DNA of 64,000 nucleotides from Histophilus somni (GTDB taxonomy: Bacteria > Pseudomonadota > Gammaproteobacteria > Enterobacterales > Pasteurellaceae), in assembly GCF_014202395.1 (NCBI RefSeq), contig NZ_JACHGQ010000001.1, positions 124,001-188,000 on the forward strand. Reading direction: 5' to 3'. A program made the position numbers and the translations under genes. The notes under the pieces were generated by a model. That model worked only from the letters and a program-made list of their open reading frames with translations. It did not search any database and was not told the DNA's origin. This document shows, piece after piece, positions 37,992-47,400 of the stretch; the first letter of the stretch is position 1, and each line of letters opens with the position of its first letter.

Positions 37992-39290
37992 TTATCGGGG
38001 AAAATCCAACAACTGCTCCCGATAATACTCATATTGTTTCCGTCTTAACTCAATTTCCTTCGGTAATCCTTCGCTGATTGAATTTGTTAGACTGTCGAAT
38101 TTGTCTAGAATATTGACGATTTTTTGCTGTTCAGATAATTCAGGGACCGGAATTTCATATTTCAGTAAATTTGCAGAATTAAGCCGAATAACTTTCGTTC
38201 CCAGTGCATATTTTTCTTTATATTTTGCAAAATGTTCTGTCTGCAATAAATAGGTAAGATATTTTGTATCTAAATTTTTATTAGGTCTAAATGCAAACAT
38301 ATCCCCAGAAAAAACAATGTCATCGCCTAACCAACCTAATGGTTTCATTACATCTTCAACATTTTCACTTACTCCTGCAATTAATACATCACCTTTTTGT
38401 GCTTTTTTCAGTTTTTTAGCCAATTCCGCAGAAACGAAAGATTTTGTTTTATCTGCAAAAGTACCGTAATAAGTATAAATCTGCCCATAATGAATTGCAG
38501 GTACGCCAGTCTCTGTAAAATCTTTTTTCTGTAATCCATTCCCTCGAATTAATTCACCCATTTCCCCCAAAGCCTTAAACACCACTGGCGTATTGTGATA
38601 CAAGGCTTTGGCAATTTCGTTATACCCCCCCCTATCTAAATCTTGCGGGAATGTCAATAGGGTTTCTCGGTAATACTGATATTGTTTTTTACGCAGAGCT
38701 AATTCAGCTTCCAGCGTAGCTTCCAGCGTAGCTTCCAGCTCAGTGAATTTGTCAAGTGTTTTTACAATTTTTTCTTGAATTTCGAGTGGGGGGATTGGGA
38801 TTATTATTTTAGCTAATTCCTTCATTGGAACACTTTTAACCGTACCTCCAGCAGATTTACTTAAAAAATCTTTTCTAATGAAATCTATTTCAAAAAGATA
38901 TAAAAGGAATTTAGGCAAAATTATATTCTTCTTTGGTTTTATGGCATAAACTCCTTCTTTGATATTCCAATTCCTAGGTTCTTTGTCAATCAGTGCTACA
39001 TTTCCAATAGTCCCTGTTCCAGAAAATAAAATATCTCCAATTTCTAAATTAGAACGGTTATTACATAATTTCAACGCTTCATCATTTAATTTATCAGTTT
39101 TATCAGTAAAAATGATTTTATGATTTTGTAATTCTCTAATTGTTACATAGTAATTAGTTGCATCAGGTGTATTTAATGTAAAAAATTGTCTTGGATTTAA
39201 ACCTGTTTTTATCGAATGACAAACTTCCCCCAACGGCTTCCATTCCACCGCTGCCCCATTTAATAATTTATCAATAATTCGATTATTCAT
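37992..39290 (-). CDS. hsdS: Type I restriction-modification specificity subunit
   Basis: Two target-recognition domains (about residues 10-180 and 235-400) separated by a conserved helical linker, and a second conserved helix at the C-terminus (ELRRKQYEYYREQLL) matching the central one (LRKKQYQYYRETLL), the circular symmetry expected of HsdS. 432 aa. The central linker holds a fourfold-residue repeat TLEATLEATLEAEL coded by a 12-bp DNA repeat. The start ATG at 39290 is immediately preceded by sequence duplicated 210 bp away. It determines which asymmetric site HsdM methylates and HsdR restricts. Confidence 0.92.
   Translation of the reverse strand: MNNRIIDKLLNGAAVEWKPLGEVCHSIKTGLNPRQFFTLNTPDATNYYVTIRELQNHKIIFTDKTDKLNDEALKLCNNRSNLEIGDILFSGTGTIGNVALIDKEPRNWNIKEGVYAIKPKKNIILPKFLLYLFEIDFIRKDFLSKSAGGTVKSVPMKELAKIIIPIPPLEIQEKIVKTLDKFTELEATLEATLEAELALRKKQYQYYRETLLTFPQDLDRGGYNEIAKALYHNTPVVFKALGEMGELIRGNGLQKKDFTETGVPAIHYGQIYTYYGTFADKTKSFVSAELAKKLKKAQKGDVLIAGVSENVEDVMKPLGWLGDDIVFSGDMFAFRPNKNLDTKYLTYLLQTEHFAKYKEKYALGTKVIRLNSANLLKYEIPVPELSEQQKIVNILDKFDSLTNSISEGLPKEIELRRKQYEYYREQLLDFPR
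38706..38741 (-). repeat. 12-bp tandem repeat in the hsdS linker
   Basis: Three units on the plus strand: AGCTTCCAGCGT (38706-38717), the same (38718-38729) and AGCTTCCAGCTC (38730-38741). Each unit codes four residues (LEAT-like). In EcoR124I/EcoR124II-type HsdS proteins, changing the copy number of a similar 12-bp (TAEL) repeat changes the spacer in the DNA target. Confidence 0.85.
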
Positions 39291-39330
39291 TTTGCAAATT
39301 TTCCTTGATTTTATACCGCTTGTTTTTATT

Positions 39331-39416
39331 TTGGGCGAATGTGATTCGCCCCTACGATGATAACCTTTGATTTTGGGATATGTATCTATTTTTGTAGGGG
39401 CGGATTATATCCGCCC
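39331..39416. repeat. REP pair A5/A6 upstream of hsdS
   Basis: A5 (39331-39355) has GGGCGAATGTGATTCGCCC followed by CTAC. A6 (39394-39416) has GTAG followed by GGGCGGATTATATCCGCCC. The GTAG heads point toward each other across about 38 bp. Confidence 0.88.
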
Positions 39417-39436
39417 TTTGAACATCTAATTGTTTT

Positions 39437-39500
39437 GATAGGCTAAAGCCCACTCCACCTCAGCCCCATTTAATAATTTCTCAATAATTCGATTACTCAT
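39437..39500 (-). pseudogene. hsdS: Fragment of a second hsdS 5' end
   Basis: From ATG at 39500 the minus strand reads MSNRIIEKLLNGAEVEW, against MNNRIIDKLLNGAAVEW at the start of the intact hsdS (39290). Homology then ends abruptly at a family-B REP palindrome (GGAG then TGGGCTTTAGCC, about 39438-39456). The surrounding DNA, about 39253-39355 versus 39463-39565, is a direct repeat of roughly 100 bp with a 210-bp period. This is a remnant of a duplicated or replaced specificity gene. Confidence 0.78.
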
Positions 39501-39540
39501 TTTGCAAATTTTCCTTGATTTTATACCGCTTGTTTTTATT

Positions 39541-39660
39541 TTGGGCGAATGTGATTCGCCCCTACAACCCAACAATGTTTGAACAATTCTTTTGTAGGGG
39601 GGATTACATCCGCCCTTTTGTATTAGCCTATGTTTTCGATGGGCTAAAGCCCATCCTACT
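39541..39660. repeat. REP cluster A7/A8/B2 after the hsdS fragment
   Basis: A7 (39541-39565) GGGCGAATGTGATTCGCCC plus CTAC; A8 (39594-39615) GTAG plus a shortened GGGGGATTACATCCGCCC; B2 (39638-39660) GATGGGCTAAAGCCCATC followed by CTAC. Family B has a different palindrome (core GGGCTTTAGCCC) but the same GTAG head. Confidence 0.86.
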
Positions 39661-40743
39661 CTAGTAATTTAAGAAAAGTTCAAACAAAGGTTTGTTAATA
39701 TAAAAATTATATTTTCCTATTTTAGCTTTCTCTAATAATCCGATTTTTGTAATTTCGTCTAAATATCGTTTAGCCGTTTGCCAACTTACCCCTAATTCTG
39801 TTTCTATAAATTCAATTTTAGTGTAAGGGTGTTTAAAAAGTTGGTTAAGCAATTCTTGTTTATAAATTTTTGGCAATTCATCTCGCAAACGATGTTTAAA
39901 AGAATGCATCTGTTGTTTGATTTCCTGAATGAGATGTAATGTTGATTTTGCCGTATCTGCTATTGCATCTAACATATATAAAATCCATTCTTCCCATTGC
40001 CCTGTATCTCTCACATTTTGTAAATGATGGTAGTATTCTTGTTTATTTTGAATTAAATACCGACTTAAATATAAAACAGGAATATCCAGAAGTCCTTGTT
40101 GCACAAGATATAAGATATTCAAAATTCGTCCTGTTCTACCATTTCCATCATAAAAAGGGTGAATACTTTCAAATTGATGGTGGATAATTGCCATTTTTAT
40201 CAATGGATCGGTATCCGGCATTATCGTTTCATCATTAATAAACTCAATCAGATTATTCATCAACCTTTCCACATCATCTTTATGTTGCGGTGGAGTATAA
40301 ATAACTTTACCAGTTCGAGAATTTTTTAATTCTGTTCCCGGAATTGATCTAAGACCGGCTTTATTTTCCTCTAAACGATTTTGAATACCGATGAGTGTTT
40401 TAAGGCGAATAATCTTATCTTTTTGAATTTCAGAGAAACCATAATGTAACGCAAAACTGTATTGTTGTACTTCTTTAGCTGCCGGATTACTAAAATATTC
40501 TGCATTCAAATCAGCTTTAAATAGCTCATCTTGAGTTGTAATGATATTCTCAATTTCAGAGCTATGTTTTGCTTCTTGTAATGATAATGTGTTTAAAAGA
40601 ATTGCTTGATTCGGTATGGAAAGTAAAACCCCTTTTAATTCGGCTAAAGCACGGTTTGCAATCGTTACTTTCTTCAAAATTGCAACAGTATCAAATTGGT
40701 TAGGTTCTAATGGTAATTCATCAACAGGACAATCAAATAGCAT
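39661..40743 (-). CDS. fic: Fic-domain AMP-transferase-like protein with C-terminal winged helix
   Basis: 360 aa from the ATG at 40743. An N-terminal Fic_N region contains the inhibitory motif SSEIEN ([S/T]xxxE[G/N]), making it a class II, N-terminally autoinhibited Fic protein. The catalytic motif HPFYDGNGRTGR follows near residue 180. The C-terminal 60 residues (IEFIETELGVSWQTAKRYLDEI) look like a winged helix-turn-helix. Fic proteins transfer AMP to target proteins; this subtype is often found in chromosomal islands, and genes of this type are common passengers in type I restriction operons. The frame is open further upstream through a 42-bp repeat array (to 40866), so a longer product with 14-residue repeats is possible. 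Confidence 0.88.
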   Translation of the reverse strand: MLFDCPVDELPLEPNQFDTVAILKKVTIANRALAELKGVLLSIPNQAILLNTLSLQEAKHSSEIENIITTQDELFKADLNAEYFSNPAAKEVQQYSFALHYGFSEIQKDKIIRLKTLIGIQNRLEENKAGLRSIPGTELKNSRTGKVIYTPPQHKDDVERLMNNLIEFINDETIMPDTDPLIKMAIIHHQFESIHPFYDGNGRTGRILNILYLVQQGLLDIPVLYLSRYLIQNKQEYYHHLQNVRDTGQWEEWILYMLDAIADTAKSTLHLIQEIKQQMHSFKHRLRDELPKIYKQELLNQLFKHPYTKIEFIETELGVSWQTAKRYLDEITKIGLLEKAKIGKYNFYINKPLFELFLNY

Positions 40744-40754
40744 ATACACACACT

Positions 40755-40894
40755 CATTTTCTATTAGTATTGTGACTCTCATCGATAGAAAAATGCCATT
40801 TTCTATCAGTATTGTCATTCTCATCGATAGAAAAATGCCATTTTCTATCAGTATTGTCATTCTCATCGATAGAAAAATGCCATTTTCTATCAGT
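40755..40894. repeat. 42-bp tandem repeat array with internal palindromes upstream of fic
   Basis: Units 40755-40796, 40797-40838 and 40839-40880, plus a 14-base fourth start. Units 2 and 3 are identical and unit 1 differs at three bases. Each junction makes a palindrome, GATAGAAAA, six bases, TTTTCTATC (40784-40807, 40826-40849, 40868-40891). The repeat is also open in the fic frame, coding MRMTILIENGIFLS. It may be an operator array for the Fic protein's HTH, or a length-variable N-terminus. Confidence 0.85.
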
Positions 40895-40934
40895 CATAGG
40901 ATTTCAAACTATGGTTTCCGTAACTCATTTACTT

Positions 40935-40998
40935 GTAGGATGGGCTTTAGCCCATCATCATAAACCCGATTGTTTTTGATGGACTAAAGCCCCTTCTA
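40935..40998. repeat. REP pair B3/B4 between hsdM and fic
   Basis: B3 (40935-40957) is GTAG followed by GATGGGCTTTAGCCCATC. B4 (40978-40998) is a degenerate opposed copy, GATGGACTAAAGCCCC. This marks the boundary between hsdM and the inserted genes. Confidence 0.82.
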
Positions 40999-41004
40999 TT
41001 TTGG

Positions 41005-42555
41005 TTATGATTTTTCAATCTCCGCTACAATGGCATCAATATCTGCCCGCAAGCGGTCAATTTTAGCAACAGTTTCGCTAATTTCGGTATTAAGCTCGGT
41101 GATGTTAATCACTTCTCGGGTATCTTTTTGCTCCACATAAGAACTTACTGCTAAATTGTACTCATTATCCGCAATTTGGCTGTTTTCGACAGATTTTGCG
41201 AGATACTCAACATCAACTTTATCCGCAAAGAGTTTCAAGATTTCAGCGATATGCTCATCAGTCAATACATTGTTGTTGGTTTCTTTTTTAAACAGACCGC
41301 TTGCGTCAATAAATTGGGTTTTAGTGTCGGTTTTATGTTTGGAAAGCACTAAAATATTTGTCGCAATACTCGTGCCAAAGAAAAGATTTGGCGGTAGTGC
41401 AATGACGGTTTCTACGACATTTTGCTCAATAAGATATTGACGAATTTTTTGCTCTGCACCACTGCGGTAGAAAATTCCCGGGAAGGTGACAATCGCTGCA
41501 CGTCCTTTGGCAGAAAGGTAATTTAAAGCGTGCAGAATAAAGGCAAAATCCGCTTTGGATTTGGGTGCAAGAATACCAGCCGGTGCGAAACGTTCATCGT
41601 TAATTAAGGTTGGGTCGTCTGAGCCAATCCATTTAATCGAATAAGGGGGATTAGAAACAATAGCATCAAAAGGTTTATCATCTTTTAATTTTGGATTGAT
41701 TAAGGTATCGCCCAGTTCAATATGGAATTTGTCATAATTGATATTATGCAAAAACATATTCATTCGGGCGAGATTGTAGGTAGTATGATTAATTTCTTGA
41801 CCGAAAAATCCTTCTTCAATCAGATGATCATCAAATTGCTTTTTTGCTTGGAGCAATAAAGAACCTGAACCGCACGCAGGATCGTAGATTTTATTGACCG
41901 CACTTTGACCGTGTAGAGCAAGTTGTGAAATCAGTTTAGACACATTTTGCGGCGTAAAAAATTCACCACCCGATTTACCTGCATTGGAAGCATAGTTGGA
42001 AATCAAAAACTCATAGGCATCACCAAAAAGATCGATCTGATTATCCGCAAATTCGCCGAAATTTAACGCTTCAACGCCTTTTAATACCGCTGCAAGTCGT
42101 TTATTTTTATCTTCAACCGTATTCCCCAAACGGTTACTTTTGGTATCAAAATCGGTAAATAAACCTTTAATATCGTATTCCGAATCAAACCCGACAGCAG
42201 AACTTTCAATATCCGTAAAAATATCGGCAAGTTCAATGTTTAAATTTTTATTTAAATGGGCATTTTTAGCGACATTTTTAAATAACTGGCTTGGATAAAT
42301 AAAATAACCTTTGGTCTTGATAGCATCTTCTTTAATGCCTGCTGCATCAATTTCTTCATCGGAATAGGCTGAGTAATCAATATTTTCATCACCTTGCTCA
42401 ATATAGGCGGCAAAATTTTCACTGATAAAGCGGTAAAACAGTGCGCCTAATACATATTGTTTAAAATCCCAACCATCTACGGCTCCACGAACTTCGTTTG
42501 CAATTTGCCAAATTTGGCGATGGAGTTCAGAACGTTGTTGAATGCTGATTGTCAT
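41005..42555 (-). CDS. hsdM: Type I DNA methyltransferase M subunit
   Basis: N6-adenine methyltransferase of 516 aa that modifies the host recognition site with HsdS. The N-terminal helical domain is followed by AdoMet motif [16 protein letters not shown] (near residue 224) and catalytic motif [11 protein letters not shown] (NPPY, near residue 305). Similar to the EcoR124I HsdM (about 520 aa). First gene of the restriction locus in the direction of transcription, followed by fic, hsdS, RAYT and hsdR. The last residues are acidic helices. Intact. Confidence 0.94.
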   Translation of the reverse strand: MTISIQQRSELHRQIWQIANEVRGAVDGWDFKQYVLGALFYRFISENFAAYIEQGDENIDYSAYSDEEIDAAGIKEDAIKTKGYFIYPSQLFKNVAKNAHLNKNLNIELADIFTDIESSAVGFDSEYDIKGLFTDFDTKSNRLGNTVEDKNKRLAAVLKGVEALNFGEFADNQIDLFGDAYEFLISNYASNAGKSGGEFFTPQNVSKLISQLALHGQSAVNKIYDPACGSGSLLLQAKKQFDDHLIEEGFFGQEINHTTYNLARMNMFLHNINYDKFHIELGDTLINPKLKDDKPFDAIVSNPPYSIKWIGSDDPTLINDERFAPAGILAPKSKADFAFILHALNYLSAKGRAAIVTFPGIFYRSGAEQKIRQYLIEQNVVETVIALPPNLFFGTSIATNILVLSKHKTDTKTQFIDASGLFKKETNNNVLTDEHIAEILKLFADKVDVEYLAKSVENSQIADNEYNLAVSSYVEQKDTREVINITELNTEISETVAKIDRLRADIDAIVAEIEKS

Positions 42556-42566
42556 TTAATCTTCCC

Positions 42567-43421
42567 CTAAACCCGTAACAACAAAATAGCGACAAGACCT
42601 AATAAGATCCCAATACCATTGAATTTGCTGATTTTTTCTTTAAATATAGTTGCACCGACTAGTGTACCAAGACAGATTACGCCGAGATCCATTGTGGCAA
42701 AAACAATGGTTGGATTTTCTTTGAAATGTTGATGTGCGTAGATATAAAACAGGATATTACCGAAATTCAAACAACCTAAAATAATGCCACCAATCAGGCT
42801 GGATACTGTCCAATTAGTGCGTTTGATTAATAGGTAGATAAACATAATCACGGCGGCTAGGACAAAAGTGATAAACAAGGTTGTAGGAAATGCACCGCCC
42901 ATTAGTGCAATTTTCTTAAATAAAATCCCTGTTGCTCCCCAAATTAACCAAACGCCGGCAAGAGCAAAAGCGGCTTTGACCGCACTTTTTATCCCGCCGG
43001 CAGGTTTGCTTAATAGGAAAAATAAAGCGAAAAATGCGACAATGATACCGACAATTCGCATATCGCTTAAGGTTTCACCGAAAATCACAACTGCAGCGAT
43101 AATTTGCAAGAACAATGCCAAACGTTGTGCAGCATCTGTGCGAATAATACCGCCATACTCCACTGCTTTCGACATCACTAAAAAACCGACAGGCAATAAA
43201 ATCCCTAAACTGATAAAGATCGGCTTAGCTTCACTTTGTGCAAAAAATTCGGTAAAAGTAAGTCCTTTAAAATTAGGTGATAATAAAAAATAGCTCAATG
43301 ACAAGGCAACCACATAACCAAATGCAATCATTTGTGCGGTTACAATTTGATATTTTTTGGTGAATTTAAATAAAATGGAAACAGAAACACTACATAAAAC
43401 GGCAAGAATAAGATATTGCAT
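42567..43421 (-). CDS. DMT/EamA-superfamily permease
   Basis: A 284-aa polytopic membrane protein with about ten hydrophobic segments in two homologous halves, the 10-TM drug/metabolite-transporter fold. The N-terminus MQYLILAVLCSVSVSILFK is hydrophobic from the start. The conserved WLIWGATGILFKK segment begins the second half. The substrate is unknown. Its stop is 11 bases from the hsdM start, so the two may be cotranscribed. Confidence 0.82.
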   Translation of the reverse strand: MQYLILAVLCSVSVSILFKFTKKYQIVTAQMIAFGYVVALSLSYFLLSPNFKGLTFTEFFAQSEAKPIFISLGILLPVGFLVMSKAVEYGGIIRTDAAQRLALFLQIIAAVVIFGETLSDMRIVGIIVAFFALFFLLSKPAGGIKSAVKAAFALAGVWLIWGATGILFKKIALMGGAFPTTLFITFVLAAVIMFIYLLIKRTNWTVSSLIGGIILGCLNFGNILFYIYAHQHFKENPTIVFATMDLGVICLGTLVGATIFKEKISKFNGIGILLGLVAILLLRV

Positions 43422-43432
43422 TATTATTTCTC

Positions 43433-44344
43433 CTAAACAGCTTGTTTAACTAAACTCATAATATATTCAATATTATCAGTATTTTTAATGGTTAATTCAT
43501 AATCTCCATTACCATGATGCCCTTTTTTATCAACTTCAACTGCTAGTTTTTTAGGATCATCTAGTTTTCCTTTAGATAAATTGATCCATAGTTTTAAATT
43601 TTTCTTCTTAATTTGAATATCAACAATATTAGATTTCTTTTTAAATGCGATATAAACTTTTTTGGCAACTATTTCTATTTCACTATCTAATTTCAAAATA
43701 GCTTGCTTAAATTCATCGTAGAGTTCTTTTATTTCATCAGATTGATTTTCAAGATGTTCTTGTTCTGTATAAATCTTAATCTCTTTCGTTAATTTATCTA
43801 AAGATGAATCTTGGGTAACCTTAATCTGTTTTACGCTAGGTGCAGATTTGGATTTTTTAATCTGTTTGATAGTTATAATATCTTGATTGAATTGATTTAT
43901 TTCCCATAACTCAATAGGCAAATCCTTAAAATTCGTAGCTTGAATTTGGAAATCAGTAAATGATGGGGACACAAAAATAATTTTTGACTGAGACCAATCT
44001 ACTTCATTTCTTTTTAATGATTTTGTTTCATTTTTTTCATTATATTCAAGAATAAACTCACCTTTATTATCAAGCATTAAATTAAGATAAGAAATTCCCT
44101 GATCAACAAGACTAATATTTTGATTTCTTTTATATTCAATAATAACAAAAGAATTACTTTCCTCGTCAAAAGCTAATGTATCAATGCGATAATTTTTAAT
44201 TGAAAATTCGGATTTGACAAAGTCATAAGATGTGATTTCTGATAGATTTTGTTCAAAAAGACGTTGAATGTCCTTTTCCAATTTAAAAGGTATTTCCTCT
44301 AAAAGAGATAGCTTTTCTTTTTTTTCTTTTTTGAAAACCAACAT
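43433..44344 (-). CDS. DUF5655-domain protein with an N-terminal PD-(D/E)xK-like nuclease fold
   Basis: 303 aa. The first half has the nuclease-like pattern RIDTLAFDEESNSFVIIEYKR (Asp about 54, then E-x-K about 70-72), as in restriction-like and DUF91-type endonucleases. The C-terminal 120 residues (about 195-303) match the DUF5655 pattern ending in YELTIKNTDNIEYIMSLVKQA. Biochemical function is not established; a DNA-related or defence role is inferred from the fold and from the neighbouring restriction locus. The frame is preceded by no strong promoter I can see. Confidence 0.7.
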   Translation of the reverse strand: MLVFKKEKKEKLSLLEEIPFKLEKDIQRLFEQNLSEITSYDFVKSEFSIKNYRIDTLAFDEESNSFVIIEYKRNQNISLVDQGISYLNLMLDNKGEFILEYNEKNETKSLKRNEVDWSQSKIIFVSPSFTDFQIQATNFKDLPIELWEINQFNQDIITIKQIKKSKSAPSVKQIKVTQDSSLDKLTKEIKIYTEQEHLENQSDEIKELYDEFKQAILKLDSEIEIVAKKVYIAFKKKSNIVDIQIKKKNLKLWINLSKGKLDDPKKLAVEVDKKGHHGNGDYELTIKNTDNIEYIMSLVKQAV

Positions 44345-44359
44345 ATATTATTTTCCTCA

Positions 44360-44402
44360 AAAAAGTGCAGTCAAAAATTGCTTATTTTTAGCCGCACTTT
44401 CT
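44360..44402. terminator. Inverted USS terminator after mukB
   Basis: AAAGTGCAG and the opposed GCCGCACTTT pair across about 22 bases. On the minus strand the hairpin ends in six Ts after GCAC, so it terminates mukFEB transcription. Confidence 0.78.
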
Positions 44403-44411
44403 TTTATTTGA

Positions 44412-47400
44412 CTACTCTGTTGCACCAAATCCACGCAATCCGACAACATGAACATGTTCTTGATTGCCTGAAATTTTACGCACCAATTTGTAAGTTGTGC
44501 CTTTTTCCGGACTAATATTTTCAGGTGCTGCAATGAGAAGTTGCATATCTAAACGCTCACACAATTCAAATAACGTTGAGATGGATTTACCATCTAAACG
44601 TGCTGCTTCATCTAGGAATAACAAACGGCAAGGAATAATATCTTTTCCTCGAATACGGCGACTTTCTTCTTCCCAGCTTTGTACAACCATTAAGAGAATT
44701 GACATACCTGTACCAATAGCTTCACCGGTAGATAAAGCACCGCTTTCTGCACGTAACCAGCCATCCGCACCACGATAGACTTCTACTTCTAAATCAAGGT
44801 AATTGCGATAATCTAAAAGTTCTTCACCAATCGTTTGTGCGGTACGTTGCCCTATATCAATATGAGGATTAAGGCGTTGATATAACTTAGCAATAGCCTC
44901 GGAGAAGGTTATGCGAGTATCCGTAAAGAGTTCTTGATATTCGGTCTGTTCATTAGATAAGGCATTGAGCAACATAGCATGAGAATCACGAATATTCACT
45001 ACTAAACGCACAGATTTGACTTGTCCAAAAGCAATATTTTGCAGACCTTGATTTAGCATACGAATACGATTTTGTTCACGTTGAATTGTCTTACGCATAA
45101 TATTTGCCACACTTTCTGAACTAATCGCTAATTTTTGTTCTCGTTGAGTCAGTTCGTTAGTTAAACGGTTAAGTTCAATTTCCATTTGCTCAATAGCATC
45201 AATAGGATCGTCCGTTTTAAGAATATCTTGGCGAATACGTTCACGCAAATGTTGATAAACTGCAATAAAGAACCGCACTTTATTTTCAGGTTTGCGACTA
45301 TCTTCTGAAATTCGCAATGAATCACGCAAATATTCATTATCCGCTACAGCTTGACGTAATGCACCAAGGGCTTTATCTGACATAGAACGCAATTCATTGG
45401 CAGATAAATAAGCAAACTCACGGCGATTTAGACGTTTTTCGACATCACTGCCACGAGATAATCTCATCACCACACACCAGCTAATTTTCGCCGCTACTAC
45501 TGTTTCACGTTGAGCCTTATATTCTCGTTCCGCTTTGCGAATACGGGTATTCAAGCTTTGCGATTCGCTTTCAATTCGAGTTAATTCTTTCTCGACATGA
45601 GTGCGACGTTGGCGAGTGATAGAAAGTTGTTGATATAACTCATCTCTACGAGATTGAGCCAACTGCTCTGCCCCTTGAACTACTCTAACACCAAGATCAC
45701 CTACTTCTTGTAACAACTCATTTAGTACTTGTTGTTTATTATGCAAAGAAGATGTCAGCTCAATTAAAACTTTATTATATTGGGCAAATTGTTCTTGCTT
45801 TTGACGTAATTTTTCACGGAAATCATTACGCTGTTGTTGCGTTTTCTCTAAACGTTGACGAAGTTTCTCATTCAAATCAGAAGTTTCGGTTTGAACTTCA
45901 TTTTGATAGGCAAAATGAGCTTTACGCTGCATTACATCAGATAAAGCAAACAAACATTGCTGTACTTTTTTTTGCAAAATAACTGCTTGGTCATAATCAA
46001 CTTTTAAACGATCATAATGTTCAGGATCGCTTTGTAAACTACTTACAATAGGTTCAAGTTGCGATAAATTCGCACCATGCTGACGAATAAACAACTCATC
46101 TTGTTGTGCAAAATCCAGTTGCTCACGACATTCTTCAATACGATCTATTAAACTGTCCTCAGCCAATAGAGCAAAGTGCGGTCTTAATTTGTTAAGTAAT
46201 TGCCACTTTTCTTTGGCTTGATCCAATTGAAGACGCAATTGTTGTTCTGTACTGTTAAGTAGATTTAATTCACGATCTACTTCATTGCGTTGCTGATTAA
46301 TTTCAGCAATAGTTTGTTCCGGATTAGGTAAAAATGCTAAAGCCAAATGCAACCCGACAAACTGGCTAAAATGCTGATGCAAACGTTGACATTTTTGTAC
46401 ATCAAAAGCTCTTTGTGCATAAAGTTCCGAAATTTCATCACGTTCAATATTTAATTCTTCTAAACGTTTTTCTCGAGCCGCTCGACCAAATAAAGGAACT
46501 TCAGGGAATTTCGAATACCGTAACTCACGATCTGAAATCTGTACAACTACCCCATGAGCCAATTCTTTTGAATCCAATACATTGTCATCAAATGCGGTTG
46601 GATCGCCTTCAATTAAATACAAGTCTTCAGGGCAATCTTCCAAATTATCCAGCTGAGATTTCACCGCACTTATATCTCGTACTACAATGGCGTGGCGAGC
46701 CGGTCCATATAACGCAGAAAAATAAGGTGCATCTTCAATAGGTACATCATCATATAATTCAGATAACAGCACACCTCCGAAACGTTCCGCCAGCATATTT
46801 AAACGAGCATCCTCTGAGCCGTCCGGCTGACTTAAACGAGAAATCTGAATGTCTAACTGCTGACGCTTTTGCTCAAATTGATCACGTTCAATCGTCAAGT
46901 TGCGTTCTTTAATCAACTGTGCTTGCATGAAATTCATGACATCTTGGCTATCTGCAAAATGTTCGCCACTTTGTTCTTGTAAACGCTCCAATGCGGCTTG
47001 GGCTGTTAGCCATGCCGGTGCTTTTTGGCTATTTTCTTGATGAAGTGCAGTTAGTTGCTCCCTTTTTTGACGCAAGACAGAGCGGTTTTCTATTTGCTCT
47101 GATAATTTGTCGGTTAAATCTTCAATCAATGTTTCTTGTTCTACATAATAATCTTCCAACTGTTCTGCTTCATCGACCTGTAAATCCGCACGCTGATTCA
47201 GTTCTTTTAATAAACGTACCGCACTTTGTTGCTGTTGATAACGTTGCTCAAGCTCATGTAATTTAGCACTTAATTGAGAGACTTGTTGAGCTTGTATTTT
47301 TTGTGTCGGATACTCTCTCAACAATTCCTTAGCTTGCTCAAATGCTGCTGAACGAGGTACTTCGCCGGCAATTTTACATACCAATTGATAAGCTTTATCA

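Noticed and set aside
40755-40894. 42-bp repeats as a CRISPR array
   Set aside because: The sequence between repeats is the same in every unit, so there are no distinct spacers, and no cas genes are nearby.
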